Below are positions 17,505 through 26,416 of a DNA stretch of 64,000 nucleotides, piece after piece; the stretch's first letter is position 1, and every line of letters begins with the position of its first letter. Origin of the DNA: Acuticoccus sp965213555 (lineage in GTDB: Bacteria; Pseudomonadota; Alphaproteobacteria; Rhizobiales; Amorphaceae). The stretch covers positions 3,038,001-3,102,000 of the forward strand of contig NZ_OZ243890.1 of NCBI RefSeq assembly GCF_965213555.1. The letters run 5' to 3'. Made by a program: the position numbers and the translations under genes. The notes under the pieces were generated by a model. The model had not been told where the DNA came from and ran no database searches. It saw only the letters and a program-made list of their open reading frames with translations.

Positions 17505-18707
17505 ATGCACACAGACGACCGTCTCGCCAGGCGCAACGCGTTCGTGCTCGCCATGGCGCAGGCGATGGGCGGCGCGTTGACGTCGATCACGATCTCGCTC
17601 GGCGGGCTCGTCGGCATCTACCTCCTCTCCGCCTCCTCGAAGCTCGCGACGCTGCCCGTCACGACGATGGTCGTCGGCACCGCGTGCGGCACGATCCCCG
17701 CAGCCATGCTGCTCGCCCGGCTCGGCCGTCGCAACGGCTTCGTCGTCGGCACGCTCGTCTCCGCGTCGGGCGGGCTCACCGCGTTCGCCGGCATCATGAC
17801 CGGCTCGTTCGCGCTCTACTGCGTCGGCACCTTCCTGGGTGGCTTCGCGTTCGCCTTCGTCCAGCAGTACCGCTTTGCGGCGGCGGAGGGGGCGACCCCG
17901 GGCTTCCGGCCCAAGGCGATCTCCTACGTGCTGGCAGGCGGCATCCTCGCCGGGATCATCGGCCCGCAGACGGTGATCGCGACGCGCGACCTCTTCGCCC
18001 CCGTCGCCTACGCCGGCGCCTACCTCGCCCAGGCGGGGCTCGCACTGGTCACCATCGCGATCCTCTTCCTCTACCGCCCGGTGGGGGACGTGGAGGTCCA
18101 AAAGGTCGAGGGCGGCCGTCCCCTCACGCAGATCCTGTCCGAGCCCAAGGTCATGCTCGCCATCCTCGTCGCGGTGATCTCCTACGGCGTCATGAGCCTC
18201 ATGATGACGGCCGCGCCGCTGGCGATGATCGCCTGCGGCTTCGGCACGGACGATGCCGCGCTCGGCATCCAGTGGCACGTCATCGCGATGTTCGCGCCGA
18301 GCTTCGTCACCGGCTCGCTCATCGCGCGCTACGGCGCCGAGCCCATCGCGGCGATCGGCCTCCTCCTCCTCGTCCTCGCCGGGACCACCGCGCTCTTCGG
18401 CATCACGCTCGGCCACTTCTACGTGGCGCTGGTGTTCCTCGGCCTCGGGTGGAACTTCGGCTTCATCGGCGGCACGGCGATGCTGACCGCCGCGCAGCGG
18501 CCCGAGGAGCGCGCCCGCACCCAGGGCGCCAACGAGTTCATCGTGTTCGGCTGCGTGGCGCTCGCCTCGCTGTCCTCCGGCGTGCTGTTCCAGACGGTGG
18601 GCTGGGCGTCCATCAACTGGACGCTGATGCCCCTGGTGGCGCTGCCCCTCGTGTGCCTCGCCGCGGCCGCTGCCCTGTCGAGGCAGCGCCGCGGCCGGCT
18701 TGCCTGA
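17505..18707 (+). CDS. MFS transporter
   Basis: A 400-residue polytopic protein with about 12 membrane segments and the usual mid-protein break near residue 205. GTACGTIPAAMLLARLGRRNGF sits where the MFS loop 2-3 motif occurs. It resembles the MFS proteins often found downstream of thiL in alphaproteobacteria, but no substrate is known for them. The ATG at 17505 is preferred to the upstream in-frame start because the intervening residues carry no membrane or conserved signal. Confidence 0.85.
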   Translation: MHTDDRLARRNAFVLAMAQAMGGALTSITISLGGLVGIYLLSASSKLATLPVTTMVVGTACGTIPAAMLLARLGRRNGFVVGTLVSASGGLTAFAGIMTGSFALYCVGTFLGGFAFAFVQQYRFAAAEGATPGFRPKAISYVLAGGILAGIIGPQTVIATRDLFAPVAYAGAYLAQAGLALVTIAILFLYRPVGDVEVQKVEGGRPLTQILSEPKVMLAILVAVISYGVMSLMMTAAPLAMIACGFGTDDAALGIQWHVIAMFAPSFVTGSLIARYGAEPIAAIGLLLLVLAGTTALFGITLGHFYVALVFLGLGWNFGFIGGTAMLTAAQRPEERARTQGANEFIVFGCVALASLSSGVLFQTVGWASINWTLMPLVALPLVCLAAAAALSRQRRGRLA

Positions 18708-18781
18708 ACGGTCCCCACCTTCTACTCCCCCCGGACCGCCCGCGGCGGATCACTGAGGCGCACGGTGCGCTGGAGGACTGA

Positions 18782-21004
18782 ATGGACCCGATCCTGATCG
18801 TCATCGCCTGCGGGCTCGTCTCGCTCCTATACGGAGCGTGGGCGATCCGCAGCGTCATCGCCGCGCCCGCCGGCTCCGCACGCATGCAGGAGATCGCCGG
18901 CGCCATCCAGGAGGGCGCCTCGGCGTACCTCGCGCGGCAGTACCTGACCATCGCGATCGTGGGCGTCGTCATCTTCGCGCTCGTTTGGTGGCTGTTGGGG
19001 ATGCTCGTGGCCGTGGGCTTCGCGGTCGGCGCCATCCTCTCGGGCACCGCTGGCTACATCGGCATGCTCGTCTCGGTGCGAGCCAACGTGCGCACCGCGC
19101 AGGCGGCGTCGGTGTCGCTGCAGGGTGGGCTCGACATCGCCTTCAAGTCGGGTGCGGTGACCGGGCTTCTTGTGGCCGGCCTCGCGCTGCTCGGCGTCGC
19201 GGTCTACTTCTATGTCCTCACCGTCATCCTCGGGAACGCGCCCACGTCGCGCACGGTGGTCGATGCCCTGGTCGCGCTCGGCTTCGGCGCCTCGCTCATC
19301 TCGATCTTCGCGCGCCTCGGCGGCGGCATCTTCACCAAGGGTGCGGACGTCGGCGGCGACCTCGTCGGCAAGGTCGAGGCCGGGATCCCCGAGGACGACC
19401 CACGCAACCCCGCCACCATCGCCGACAACGTGGGCGACAACGTCGGCGACTGCGCCGGCATGGCGGCCGACCTCTTCGAGACGTACGCCGTCACCGTGGT
19501 CGCAACGATGGTGCTCGCCGCGATCTACTTCGCCCAGTCCGAGTTCCTCGGGGCGACCATGCTCTACCCCCTCGCCATCGGCGGGGCCTGCGTGCTGACC
19601 TCCATCGTCGGCACCTTCTTCGTCAAGCTCGGCCCATCGCAGAACATCATGGGCGCGCTCTACAAGGGGTTCATCGTCACCGCGGTGCTCTCGCTCGTCG
19701 TGCTGCTGCCGGTGACCTGGCTCGTGTTCGGCTCGCTCACCGAGGCGATCACGGCCGTATCGGCCGGGGCGGGCGATCCAGCGATCGGCGACGTGGCGGC
19801 GACGGCGGAGGCGGCCGAGCTCGACCCCGTGCTGTCCTTCACCCCGCTCGACCTCTACCTCTGCGGCGTCGCCGGGCTCATCATCACCGGCCTCATCGTG
19901 TGGATCACCGAGTACTACACCGGCGTCGGCTACCGGCCGGTGCGCTCCATCAGCCAGGCGTCGGTGACCGGGCACGGCACGAACGTCATCCAGGGCCTTG
20001 CGGTGTCCCTGGAGGCGACGGCGCTGCCCGCGCTCGTCATCATCGCTGGCATCATCGTGACGTACTCGCTGGCGGGGCTCTTCGGCATCGCCATCGCGGT
20101 GACGACCATGCTGGCGCTCGCCGGCATGGTGGTCGCACTCGACGCCTTCGGCCCGGTGACGGACAACGCCGGCGGCATCGCCGAGATGGCGGACCTGCCG
20201 GAGGACGTACGCTCGACCACCGATGCGCTCGACGCCGTCGGCAACACCACGAAGGCCGTCACCAAGGGCTACGCCATCGGCTCGGCCGGCCTCGGCGCGC
20301 TGGTCCTCTTCGCGGCCTACACCGAGGACCTCAGATACTTCATCGAAAACTCGGACACCTACCCGTACTTCGCCGGGCTGACGCAGGAGACGCTGAACTT
20401 CTCGCTCGCCAACCCTTACGTGGTGGTGGGCCTGTTCTTCGGCGGCCTCCTGCCGTTCCTGTTCGGCGGCATCGCCATGACGGCGGTCGGCCGCGCCGCG
20501 GGCGCCGTCGTCGAGGAGGTGCGCCGCCAGTTCCGTGAGAAGCCGGGCATCATGGAGGGCACGGATCGCCCTGACTACCGGCGTGCTGTGGACATGCTGA
20601 CCAAGGCGGCGATCCGCGAGATGATCGTGCCATCGCTGCTGCCGGTGCTGTCGCCCATCGTGGTCTACTTCACCATCTACTTCATCGCCGGCAAGGGCGA
20701 GGCGTTCGCAGCCACCGGAGCGATGCTCCTCGGCGTCATCGTGACGGGACTGTTCGTCGCGATCTCGATGACCGCGGGCGGCGGCGCCTGGGACAACGCG
20801 AAGAAGAGCTTCGAGGATGGCTTCGTGGACCGCGACGGCGTGCGCCACATGAAGGGCTCGGAGGCGCACATGGCGTCGGTGACCGGCGACACGGTGGGCG
20901 ATCCCTACAAGGACACCGCCGGCCCCGCGGTGAACCCGATGATCAAGATCACCAACATCGTGGCGCTCCTGCTGCTCGCCGTCCTCGCCCACCAGGGCGT
21001 GTAG
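18782..21004 (+). CDS. hppA: Membrane-bound proton-pumping pyrophosphatase, K+-independent type
   Basis: 740 residues with about 16 membrane segments. It couples hydrolysis of pyrophosphate to proton export. The substrate site is visible: FTKGADVGGDLVGKVEAGIPEDDPRNPATIADNVGDNVGD (in pieces from about residue 185), and near the C-terminus DNAKKSFEDG and GDTVGDPYKDTAGPAVNP. The segment GNTTKAVTKGYAIGSAGL places Lys near residue 491, the residue that replaces Ala in K+-independent H+-PPases such as the Rhodospirillum enzyme. The ATG at 18782 follows a GGAGGA stretch. An intrinsic-type hairpin follows the stop. Confidence 0.96.
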   Translation: MDPILIVIACGLVSLLYGAWAIRSVIAAPAGSARMQEIAGAIQEGASAYLARQYLTIAIVGVVIFALVWWLLGMLVAVGFAVGAILSGTAGYIGMLVSVRANVRTAQAASVSLQGGLDIAFKSGAVTGLLVAGLALLGVAVYFYVLTVILGNAPTSRTVVDALVALGFGASLISIFARLGGGIFTKGADVGGDLVGKVEAGIPEDDPRNPATIADNVGDNVGDCAGMAADLFETYAVTVVATMVLAAIYFAQSEFLGATMLYPLAIGGACVLTSIVGTFFVKLGPSQNIMGALYKGFIVTAVLSLVVLLPVTWLVFGSLTEAITAVSAGAGDPAIGDVAATAEAAELDPVLSFTPLDLYLCGVAGLIITGLIVWITEYYTGVGYRPVRSISQASVTGHGTNVIQGLAVSLEATALPALVIIAGIIVTYSLAGLFGIAIAVTTMLALAGMVVALDAFGPVTDNAGGIAEMADLPEDVRSTTDALDAVGNTTKAVTKGYAIGSAGLGALVLFAAYTEDLRYFIENSDTYPYFAGLTQETLNFSLANPYVVVGLFFGGLLPFLFGGIAMTAVGRAAGAVVEEVRRQFREKPGIMEGTDRPDYRRAVDMLTKAAIREMIVPSLLPVLSPIVVYFTIYFIAGKGEAFAATGAMLLGVIVTGLFVAISMTAGGGAWDNAKKSFEDGFVDRDGVRHMKGSEAHMASVTGDTVGDPYKDTAGPAVNPMIKITNIVALLLLAVLAHQGV

Positions 21005-21026
21005 CTGGTCGGGTCGACCTCAACGA

Positions 21027-21054
21027 GAAGGGCCGCCCCTCAGGACGGCCCTTC
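21027..21054 (+). terminator. Hairpin between convergent hppA and a small secreted-protein gene
   Basis: GAAGGGCCG (21027-21035) pairs perfectly with CGGCCCTTC (21046-21054) around a 10-base loop. It lies 22 bp after the hppA stop and between two converging genes. No T-tract follows on the plus strand, so it may be a weak or bidirectional terminator. Confidence 0.7.
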
Positions 21055-21102
21055 CCCAGTGTCGGGAAGCCTCGCGCTGGACGCGCGCGGCCTGGTCGCC
21101 GG

Positions 21103-21402
21103 TCAGTCGAGCCTGATCGTGAGGCCGGTGTCCGTGCCAGCAGCGGGACGCTGGTCGCGCTCCTCGACCCGGTCCGCACGCCGCTCGGTGCGACGCTCGA
21201 TCTGCGCGGCTCGCCGGTAGTCGCCCCGGTCGGCCGCACGCTCGGCCCGGTCTGCGCCACGATCCTCGATGCGCTCGCCGCGCTCCTCGCCCCGCGTCGT
21301 CTCAGGCGCGTTGCCGAACTGGACCGACACCTGCGCCTGGGCCGCAGGAACCGCGACCAGCATTGCGCCTGCGACCAGCGCGGCCGTGAGAGACTTGGTC
21401 AT
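21103..21402 (-). CDS. Small secreted charged repeat protein, unknown function
   Basis: 99 residues. A signal peptide is clear (MTKSLTAALVAGAMLVAVPAAQA, cleavage after AQA). The mature part is almost entirely Arg/Glu/Asp with an irregular repeat of the form RxERxxDRG or ERRxERRADR, ending TGLTIRLD. No family is recognised. Such low-complexity Arg/Glu proteins are probably helical or disordered in the periplasm. The ATG at 21402 has GGGAG eight bases upstream on the minus strand. It is convergent with hppA and has no partner gene. Confidence 0.7.
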   Translation of the reverse strand: MTKSLTAALVAGAMLVAVPAAQAQVSVQFGNAPETTRGEERGERIEDRGADRAERAADRGDYRRAAQIERRTERRADRVEERDQRPAAGTDTGLTIRLD

Positions 21403-21479
21403 CTTTGAACTCCCTACCTTGCAGGTTCGCCCGGACGTCGTCGGCCGGGAACAAACTTACGAACCGGCCAACGGTAGGC

Positions 21480-23729
21480 TCACTGCGATGGTTCCGGATG
21501 GCTCATCCTTCGCTTGGAACGTTGCGTGCGCACGAACGCCAGGAGCGCCGGCAGGAACAGGAGGTCGGCGACCAGCGCGGCACCGAGCGTCAACGCGGTG
21601 AGCGCGCCGAAGTGCCGGTTCACCAGGAAGCCGGATAGCGCGAACGGCAGGAACGACAGGCCGAGGGCCAGCGTCGTCACCACCACCGCGACGCCGACCG
21701 TGCGCAGCGCCTCGCGGATCGCCTCGCCGGTCGGCATGAGCTCGGCGAACCTTTGGAACTTCGTCAGGATGTGGACCGTGTCGTCCACCACGATGCCGTA
21801 GGTGAGCGCCCCGACGACGGTGGCGGCGAACGACACCTCGCGCGCCGCGAACCCCCACAGCCCGAAGGCGACGGCGATGGGCAGAAGGTTCGGCATCAGG
21901 CTGATGGCACCGAGAGGGACCGAGCGCAGGGTCACGACGATGATGAAGGAGATCGCAGCGAGCGCGATCGCCATGCCGACGATCATCGACCTCGCCGAGC
22001 CGAGGGACAGCTCCGCCGACAGGACCGGCATGCCGGTGACCTCGGCACGGTCCGTCCCGAACAGTCGCTCGGCCTCGCGCTCGGCGGCGCCTGCGAAGGC
22101 GAGCGTGTCGCGTGAGGAGACGCCACGCATGACGACGTTGAAGCGCTGGAAGCGGGCGTCCTCGTCCACCAGGCGGGGCCCACCGGCCTCGGCGAGCCGT
22201 TCGCCCGCCGCGCGCAGCGCCTGCGCGTCCGGCCCGGCGCCCAGCGTGGCGAGGCTGTCCACGCGCGCCACCTCGGGTCGGGCCTCGAGCCAGCCCGTCA
22301 ACGCTTGGGCCGCCGCGAAGGCGCTCGAGCCCAGCGCCTCCCCGGGTCCGCCGGCATCGACCGCGACGTCGACGATCGTCGTCCCGGAAAGCTTCTCCTC
22401 GAAGAGGTCGGTCGCGCGGCGAACCTCGTAGCGCTCGTCGAAGTAGTGCGAGAACGTGTCGTCGATGGTGATGCCACCGATGCCGACCGCGGCGAGTACG
22501 GCGACCACCGCGGTGGCACCGAGCATCAGCCTGCGCCGCCGCACGACCCAACCGCCGAGGTCGGCGAGCCATCCCTCCATCCGCGCGCGGTGCCGCGCCT
22601 CGCTCGGCGGCACCACGACGAGGAGCGCCGGCAGCAGCGTGAAGACGAGGACGAGCGTGCCCAAGAGCCCCACGGCGACGATGTTGCCGAGCTGGCGGAA
22701 GGGCGGCGCCTCGGCAAGGTTGAGCACGAGGAACGAGACCACCGTGGTGAGCACCGACAGCACCACCGGCTTGGCGTTCCGGCGATACGCGCGTGCCGTC
22801 GCCTCGATCCGCGATAACCCCTCCCGGATGCCCTCCTGCCACGCGATGGCGACGTGGATCGCGCTCGCCACCATGAGGCCCATGAGGACGGCAGGGGCCG
22901 AGCTGGAGATGCCGTTGAGCGGGACGCCGAGGAACGCGATGACGCCGACCGCTCCGCCGCTCACTGCGACCACCGTGACGAGGATCGCGAGGGTGAGCGT
23001 AAGCGAGCCGAGCGCGACGAGGACGATGGCGGCGAGGACGACCACCTGGAGCCCGGCGAAGGCGGACACGTCGTCGCGGCTCTCGCCCAGGAAGGCGTCG
23101 TCGATGACGATCCGGCCGGTCTGGATGAGCTGCAGGCCGGGAGCGTCCGCGGCCACCGCGTCGCGCAGCGCCCGGTGCGCCGCGGCGATGGCCTCGGTCC
23201 CGGCGCTGTCCGCGGGCGGGCGGACCACCGCGGCGACGACGGCGACCGAGCCGTCCGGGGCGACGAGGGCTCGCGCCTCGCCACCTGCCTCCGCGACCCC
23301 TGCAAGGCGTGCCGCGACGCGCGCCCGGTCCTCCTGCGCCATCGCGAGGAGGTCCCGTGGCGACACCCCGATATCGGAGAGCGCCGAGCGCACCGCGCGG
23401 ACCTCGGGACGGTCGGCGGAGCGCTGGGCGAGCCGAGCCATCGCCGTGACTGCCTCGACCTCGAAGACGGTGCCCGACCGTGGCACCACGAGCGTGACCA
23501 CCTCGGCTGTGCGGCCGAAGCGTTCCTCGATCCGGTCGAACGCCTGCCGCGCCGGTCGCTGCGGGTCGTAATACACGAGGACGTCGGGATCGTAGATGAC
23601 GTCCTGCGCCGCCACCAACGTCGCGGCGATCGCGAGGCCCCAGGCCGCGAGGATGGGGAAGCGCCAGCGGTGGATCGACCGTGCGAGGGCGTCCCAGGAC
23701 CAGCGACCGGACGGCTCGGCGCGCGCCAC
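21480..23729 (-). CDS. RND-superfamily exporter (MMPL/SSD type)
   Basis: 749 residues in two similar halves: each has one membrane helix, a large periplasmic domain, then five helices. Helix 1 is FPILAAWGLAIAATLVAAQD. The helix block IVLVALGSLTLTLAILVTVV followed by ITFxx-like FLGVPLNGISSSAPAVLMG and, in the second half, TYGIVVDDTVHILTKFQRF mark the sterol-sensing/MMPL-like group that exports lipids or hopanoids. Substrate is unknown. It begins with GTG 15 bp after the bamE stop and is probably co-transcribed with bamE. No Shine-Dalgarno is obvious at this GTG. Confidence 0.87.
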   Translation of the reverse strand: MARAEPSGRWSWDALARSIHRWRFPILAAWGLAIAATLVAAQDVIYDPDVLVYYDPQRPARQAFDRIEERFGRTAEVVTLVVPRSGTVFEVEAVTAMARLAQRSADRPEVRAVRSALSDIGVSPRDLLAMAQEDRARVAARLAGVAEAGGEARALVAPDGSVAVVAAVVRPPADSAGTEAIAAAHRALRDAVAADAPGLQLIQTGRIVIDDAFLGESRDDVSAFAGLQVVVLAAIVLVALGSLTLTLAILVTVVAVSGGAVGVIAFLGVPLNGISSSAPAVLMGLMVASAIHVAIAWQEGIREGLSRIEATARAYRRNAKPVVLSVLTTVVSFLVLNLAEAPPFRQLGNIVAVGLLGTLVLVFTLLPALLVVVPPSEARHRARMEGWLADLGGWVVRRRRLMLGATAVVAVLAAVGIGGITIDDTFSHYFDERYEVRRATDLFEEKLSGTTIVDVAVDAGGPGEALGSSAFAAAQALTGWLEARPEVARVDSLATLGAGPDAQALRAAGERLAEAGGPRLVDEDARFQRFNVVMRGVSSRDTLAFAGAAEREAERLFGTDRAEVTGMPVLSAELSLGSARSMIVGMAIALAAISFIIVVTLRSVPLGAISLMPNLLPIAVAFGLWGFAAREVSFAATVVGALTYGIVVDDTVHILTKFQRFAELMPTGEAIREALRTVGVAVVVTTLALGLSFLPFALSGFLVNRHFGALTALTLGAALVADLLFLPALLAFVRTQRSKRRMSHPEPSQ

Positions 23730-23744
23730 GACGCCGTCGGTCGG

Positions 23745-24224
23745 CTAGAGCGTCGGGTTCGCGATGCCGGTCAGCACCTGGGAGAGGAACGCGAGGTCCC
23801 TGCCGGACGTGCGCGTCTTGCGCGACAGGTAGTCGAAGACCTTGCCGTCCTTCAGCCCGTACTCGGCGATCTGGCGCACCTCGGAGTCGTCGCCGAGGTA
23901 GACGACCAGGATGCGCCGGTCGCGAACCGCGGTCTTCTGGAAGGCGAACGTGCGAGCCGAGGTCTGCGAGATGTAGTACAACGCCTCACCGTCCACGAGC
24001 CCGGTGGTGGTCGGGGTCCCCAGGGCAAGGACCGCCTGCTCGCGCGACGAGCCGATGGGCACCTGCTCCAGCTGGTCGGCGCTGATCTTCTGACCGCGTG
24101 TGAACGACTCGCCCACCGCGCAGGCCGACAGCGTGAGCGCGGCGAGCAGCGCCAGGACGACCCGCGACACCTCGAATGCGGTCCGGCCCCACCTATGTGT
24201 GGCGAGTGAGGGGTTCTGTGCCAT
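23745..24224 (-). CDS. bamE: Outer membrane assembly lipoprotein BamE (SmpA/OmlA)
   Basis: 159 residues if ATG 24224 is used. A lipoprotein signal VVLALLAALTLSAC ends in a lipobox LSAC, and the BamE fold follows with DQLEQVPIGSSREQAVLALGTPT. BamE is a subunit of the BAM complex that inserts beta-barrel proteins in the outer membrane. Its ATG (24222-24224, minus) overlaps the plus-strand ATG of the next gene (24223-24225), which is unusual. The in-frame GTG at 24170 would give a compact lipoprotein signal starting MSRVVLALL and leave a 52-bp promoter space; either is possible. Confidence 0.9.
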   Translation of the reverse strand: MAQNPSLATHRWGRTAFEVSRVVLALLAALTLSACAVGESFTRGQKISADQLEQVPIGSSREQAVLALGTPTTTGLVDGEALYYISQTSARTFAFQKTAVRDRRILVVYLGDDSEVRQIAEYGLKDGKVFDYLSRKTRTSGRDLAFLSQVLTGIANPTL

Positions 24225-24783
24225 GCTTCGCTACTTCTTCCGGAACAAAGAGGATCCCAGGGTGGGACGGATGTACGACGCGGCGGTCGCGCAGGCGCGG
24301 CTGCCGGTGTTCTACACCGATTACGGCGTCGCCGACACGCTCGACGGCCGCTTCGAGATGGTTGTCCTCCACGTCACGCCGCTGATCGACGGGCTGCGAG
24401 ACGAGGGCGGCTCGCTCCTCCCGGAAGGTCAGGCGCTGTTCGACCACTTCCTATCGGACATGGACCAGAACCTTCGCACCATCGGCGTCGGTGACCTTTC
24501 GATCCCCAAGAAGATGAAGAAGGTCGGCGCCGCCTTCTACGGCCGCTTCGACGCCTATCGCCGTGCCATGGACGACGGCGATGCGCTGGCCGCGGCCTGC
24601 GCGCGCAACGTGCTCGATGCGCCGGACCGGCCGACCTCGCCCGAGGCACGGGCCCTGGCGCGGTACATGCGCGCCTTGCGCGACGCCGCCCCCGGAAAGC
24701 TCACGCCGTCGCCGCACTTCCCCGATCCGGCACGGTTCGTGCCGGATGGCGCGGCGGTGGAGGCGGAGGGGGCGGCAGCATGA
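24223..24783 (+). CDS. Ubiquinol-cytochrome c chaperone family protein
   Basis: 186 residues, the size of the bacterial CBP3/UQCC1-like family. Seen: VAQARLPVFYTDYGVADTL and GRFEMVVLHVTPLIDGLRDEG, then FDHFLSDMDQNLRTIGVGDLSIPKKMKK, the family signature. In mitochondria the relative helps assemble the cytochrome bc1 complex; a like role is inferred here. The ATG at 24223 has GAGGGG about nine bases upstream. The stop overlaps the DUF177 gene's ATG (ATGA). Confidence 0.92.
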   Translation: MLRYFFRNKEDPRVGRMYDAAVAQARLPVFYTDYGVADTLDGRFEMVVLHVTPLIDGLRDEGGSLLPEGQALFDHFLSDMDQNLRTIGVGDLSIPKKMKKVGAAFYGRFDAYRRAMDDGDALAAACARNVLDAPDRPTSPEARALARYMRALRDAAPGKLTPSPHFPDPARFVPDGAAVEAEGAAA

Positions 24784-25313
24784 CGGCGCGGCTGCGTCGG
24801 CCGGTCTCCGTGCGCCGCCTCACCGGGGAGGAGGTCCACCGCATCGAGGCAAGCGAGCCCGAGCGCGCCGCGCTCGTCGAGGCGCTCGACCTCGTCGCCC
24901 TCGACGCGCTCACGGCGGACGTCGCGCTGCGTCCCTGGCGCGGGCAGGGCGTGCGCGTCACCGGCACGGTTCGCGGCGCTGTCGTGCAGTCGTGCGTCGT
25001 GACGCTGGAGCCGGTCCCAGGCACCGTTGAGGAGGAGTTCGACGTCCGCCTGCACCCGGACGCCGCCGTCGCCGTCAGCGTGGAGGTCGATCCCGACGCG
25101 CCGGACCCGCCGGAGAAGCTCACCGGCCACGAGGTGGACGTCGGCGCCATCTGCCTCGAGCACTTCGTCCTGGGGCTCGACCCGTACCCGCGCGCCCCGG
25201 GCGTCGAGTTCGAGGCCGACGAGAGCGACGGTGCCGAGGCCAAGGAGCCGTCCCCGTTCGCGGTGTTGGCGAGGCTCAAAAACGGCGGGAACCGACCTCG
25301 TGGTGGCGAGTAA
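24780..25313 (+). CDS. DUF177 (YceD) family protein
   Basis: 177 residues. The conserved core is present: VRVTGTVRGAVVQSCVVTLEPVPGTVEEEFDVRL (in parts) and a C-terminal VDVGAICLEHFVLGLDPYPRAPG. The family is linked to 23S rRNA accumulation in some bacteria and plant plastids, with no known enzymatic role. In many bacteria rpmF follows; here plsX follows directly and rpmF is absent from this site. Start fixed by the 4-bp overlap with the chaperone gene. Confidence 0.9.
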   Translation: MTARLRRPVSVRRLTGEEVHRIEASEPERAALVEALDLVALDALTADVALRPWRGQGVRVTGTVRGAVVQSCVVTLEPVPGTVEEEFDVRLHPDAAVAVSVEVDPDAPDPPEKLTGHEVDVGAICLEHFVLGLDPYPRAPGVEFEADESDGAEAKEPSPFAVLARLKNGGNRPRGGE

Positions 25314-25366
25314 CATCCTTTATGGTCCCGGCCGGACGGCGGTCGGGGGCCAGCGGTTGGGGTTCG

Positions 25367-26416
25367 ATGATTGACGGCAGCATCCGGTTGGCCATCGACG
25401 CCATGGGGGGTGACGACGGTCCGGCCATGGTGCTGCCGGGCCTTGCGGTCGCCCTGGTGCGCTGCCCGACGCTGACGTTCGAGCTGTTCGGCAACCGCGA
25501 GGTGGTCGGCCCCATCCTCGAGCGCCATCCCGAGCTCGCCGCCCGCGCGAGGCTCCACCATACGGACGTGGCCGTCCCCATGGATGCCAAGCCGAGCCAG
25601 GCGCTTCGGATGGGCCGCCGCGTTTCGTCCATGTGGCGTGCGCTGGAGTGCGTGAAGTCCGGGCGTGCGGAGGCGATGGTCTCGGCCGGCAACACCGGGG
25701 CGCTGATGGCCATGGCGCGCTTCTGCCTGCGCGGCATGGAGGGGGTGGACCGTCCGGCGCTCGCGGCCATCTGGCCCACCGTGCGCGGCGAGAGCATCGT
25801 GCTCGACGTCGGCGCCTCCATCGGTGTCGAGACGCAGAACCTCGTGACCAACGCGATCCTCGGCGCCGCCATGGCGCGCGCGGTGTTCGGGATCGAGTCG
25901 CCGAAGGTCGGACTGCTCAACATCGGGGTCGAGGAGGTCAAGGGCCTGGAGGAGGTTCGCGAGGCAGGGCAGGTCCTGCGTGATGCGAACCTGCCGACCA
26001 TGCGCTACGAGGGCTTCGTCGAGGGTGACGACATCGGTCGTGGCGTGGTCGACGTGGTGGTCACCGAGGGTTTTTCCGGCAACATCGCGCTGAAGACCGC
26101 CGAGGGCACCGCCCGCCAGCTCGCCGAGTACCTGCGCATGGCCATCGGCCGCACGCTGCGGGCGCGCATCGGCTACCTGCTCGCCAAGCCTGCCTTCGCC
26201 CGCTTGCGCGACAAGATGGACCCCCGCAAGATCAACGGCGCGGTCTTCCTTGGATTGAACGGCCTTGTCATAAAGAGCCATGGCGGCACCGACGAGCTCG
26301 GCTTTGCGAGCGCTGTGGAGCTCGCCCACGACATGGTCCGCAACGAGCTGCAGCGTCGCATCGCAGCGGACGTTGCCGTGCTGACGGAGACGAAAGAGCT
26401 TGCAGACGCGGGTTGA
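25367..26416 (+). CDS. plsX: Phosphate acyltransferase PlsX
   Basis: 349 residues. Converts acyl-ACP to acyl-phosphate for phospholipid synthesis. Motifs: LAIDAMGGDDGPAMVLPG at the N-terminus, MVSAGNTGALMAMA, LDVGASIG, TEGFSGNIALKTAEG and LGLNGLVIKSHGG. The ATG at 25367 is consistent with the family's N-terminus; the preceding ~45 bp between DUF177 and plsX holds no gene. The stop overlaps the fabH start region by 17 bp. Confidence 0.96.
   Translation: MIDGSIRLAIDAMGGDDGPAMVLPGLAVALVRCPTLTFELFGNREVVGPILERHPELAARARLHHTDVAVPMDAKPSQALRMGRRVSSMWRALECVKSGRAEAMVSAGNTGALMAMARFCLRGMEGVDRPALAAIWPTVRGESIVLDVGASIGVETQNLVTNAILGAAMARAVFGIESPKVGLLNIGVEEVKGLEEVREAGQVLRDANLPTMRYEGFVEGDDIGRGVVDVVVTEGFSGNIALKTAEGTARQLAEYLRMAIGRTLRARIGYLLAKPAFARLRDKMDPRKINGAVFLGLNGLVIKSHGGTDELGFASAVELAHDMVRNELQRRIAADVAVLTETKELADAG

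Noticed and set aside
18827..20992. 721-codon minus-strand open frame opposite hppA
   Set aside because: Low-complexity Asp/His/Arg composition and an unmistakable hppA on the plus strand.
24780..25366. rpmF between DUF177 and plsX
   Set aside because: Only 53 bp separate the genes and no L32-like frame fits; the gene is elsewhere in many alphaproteobacteria.
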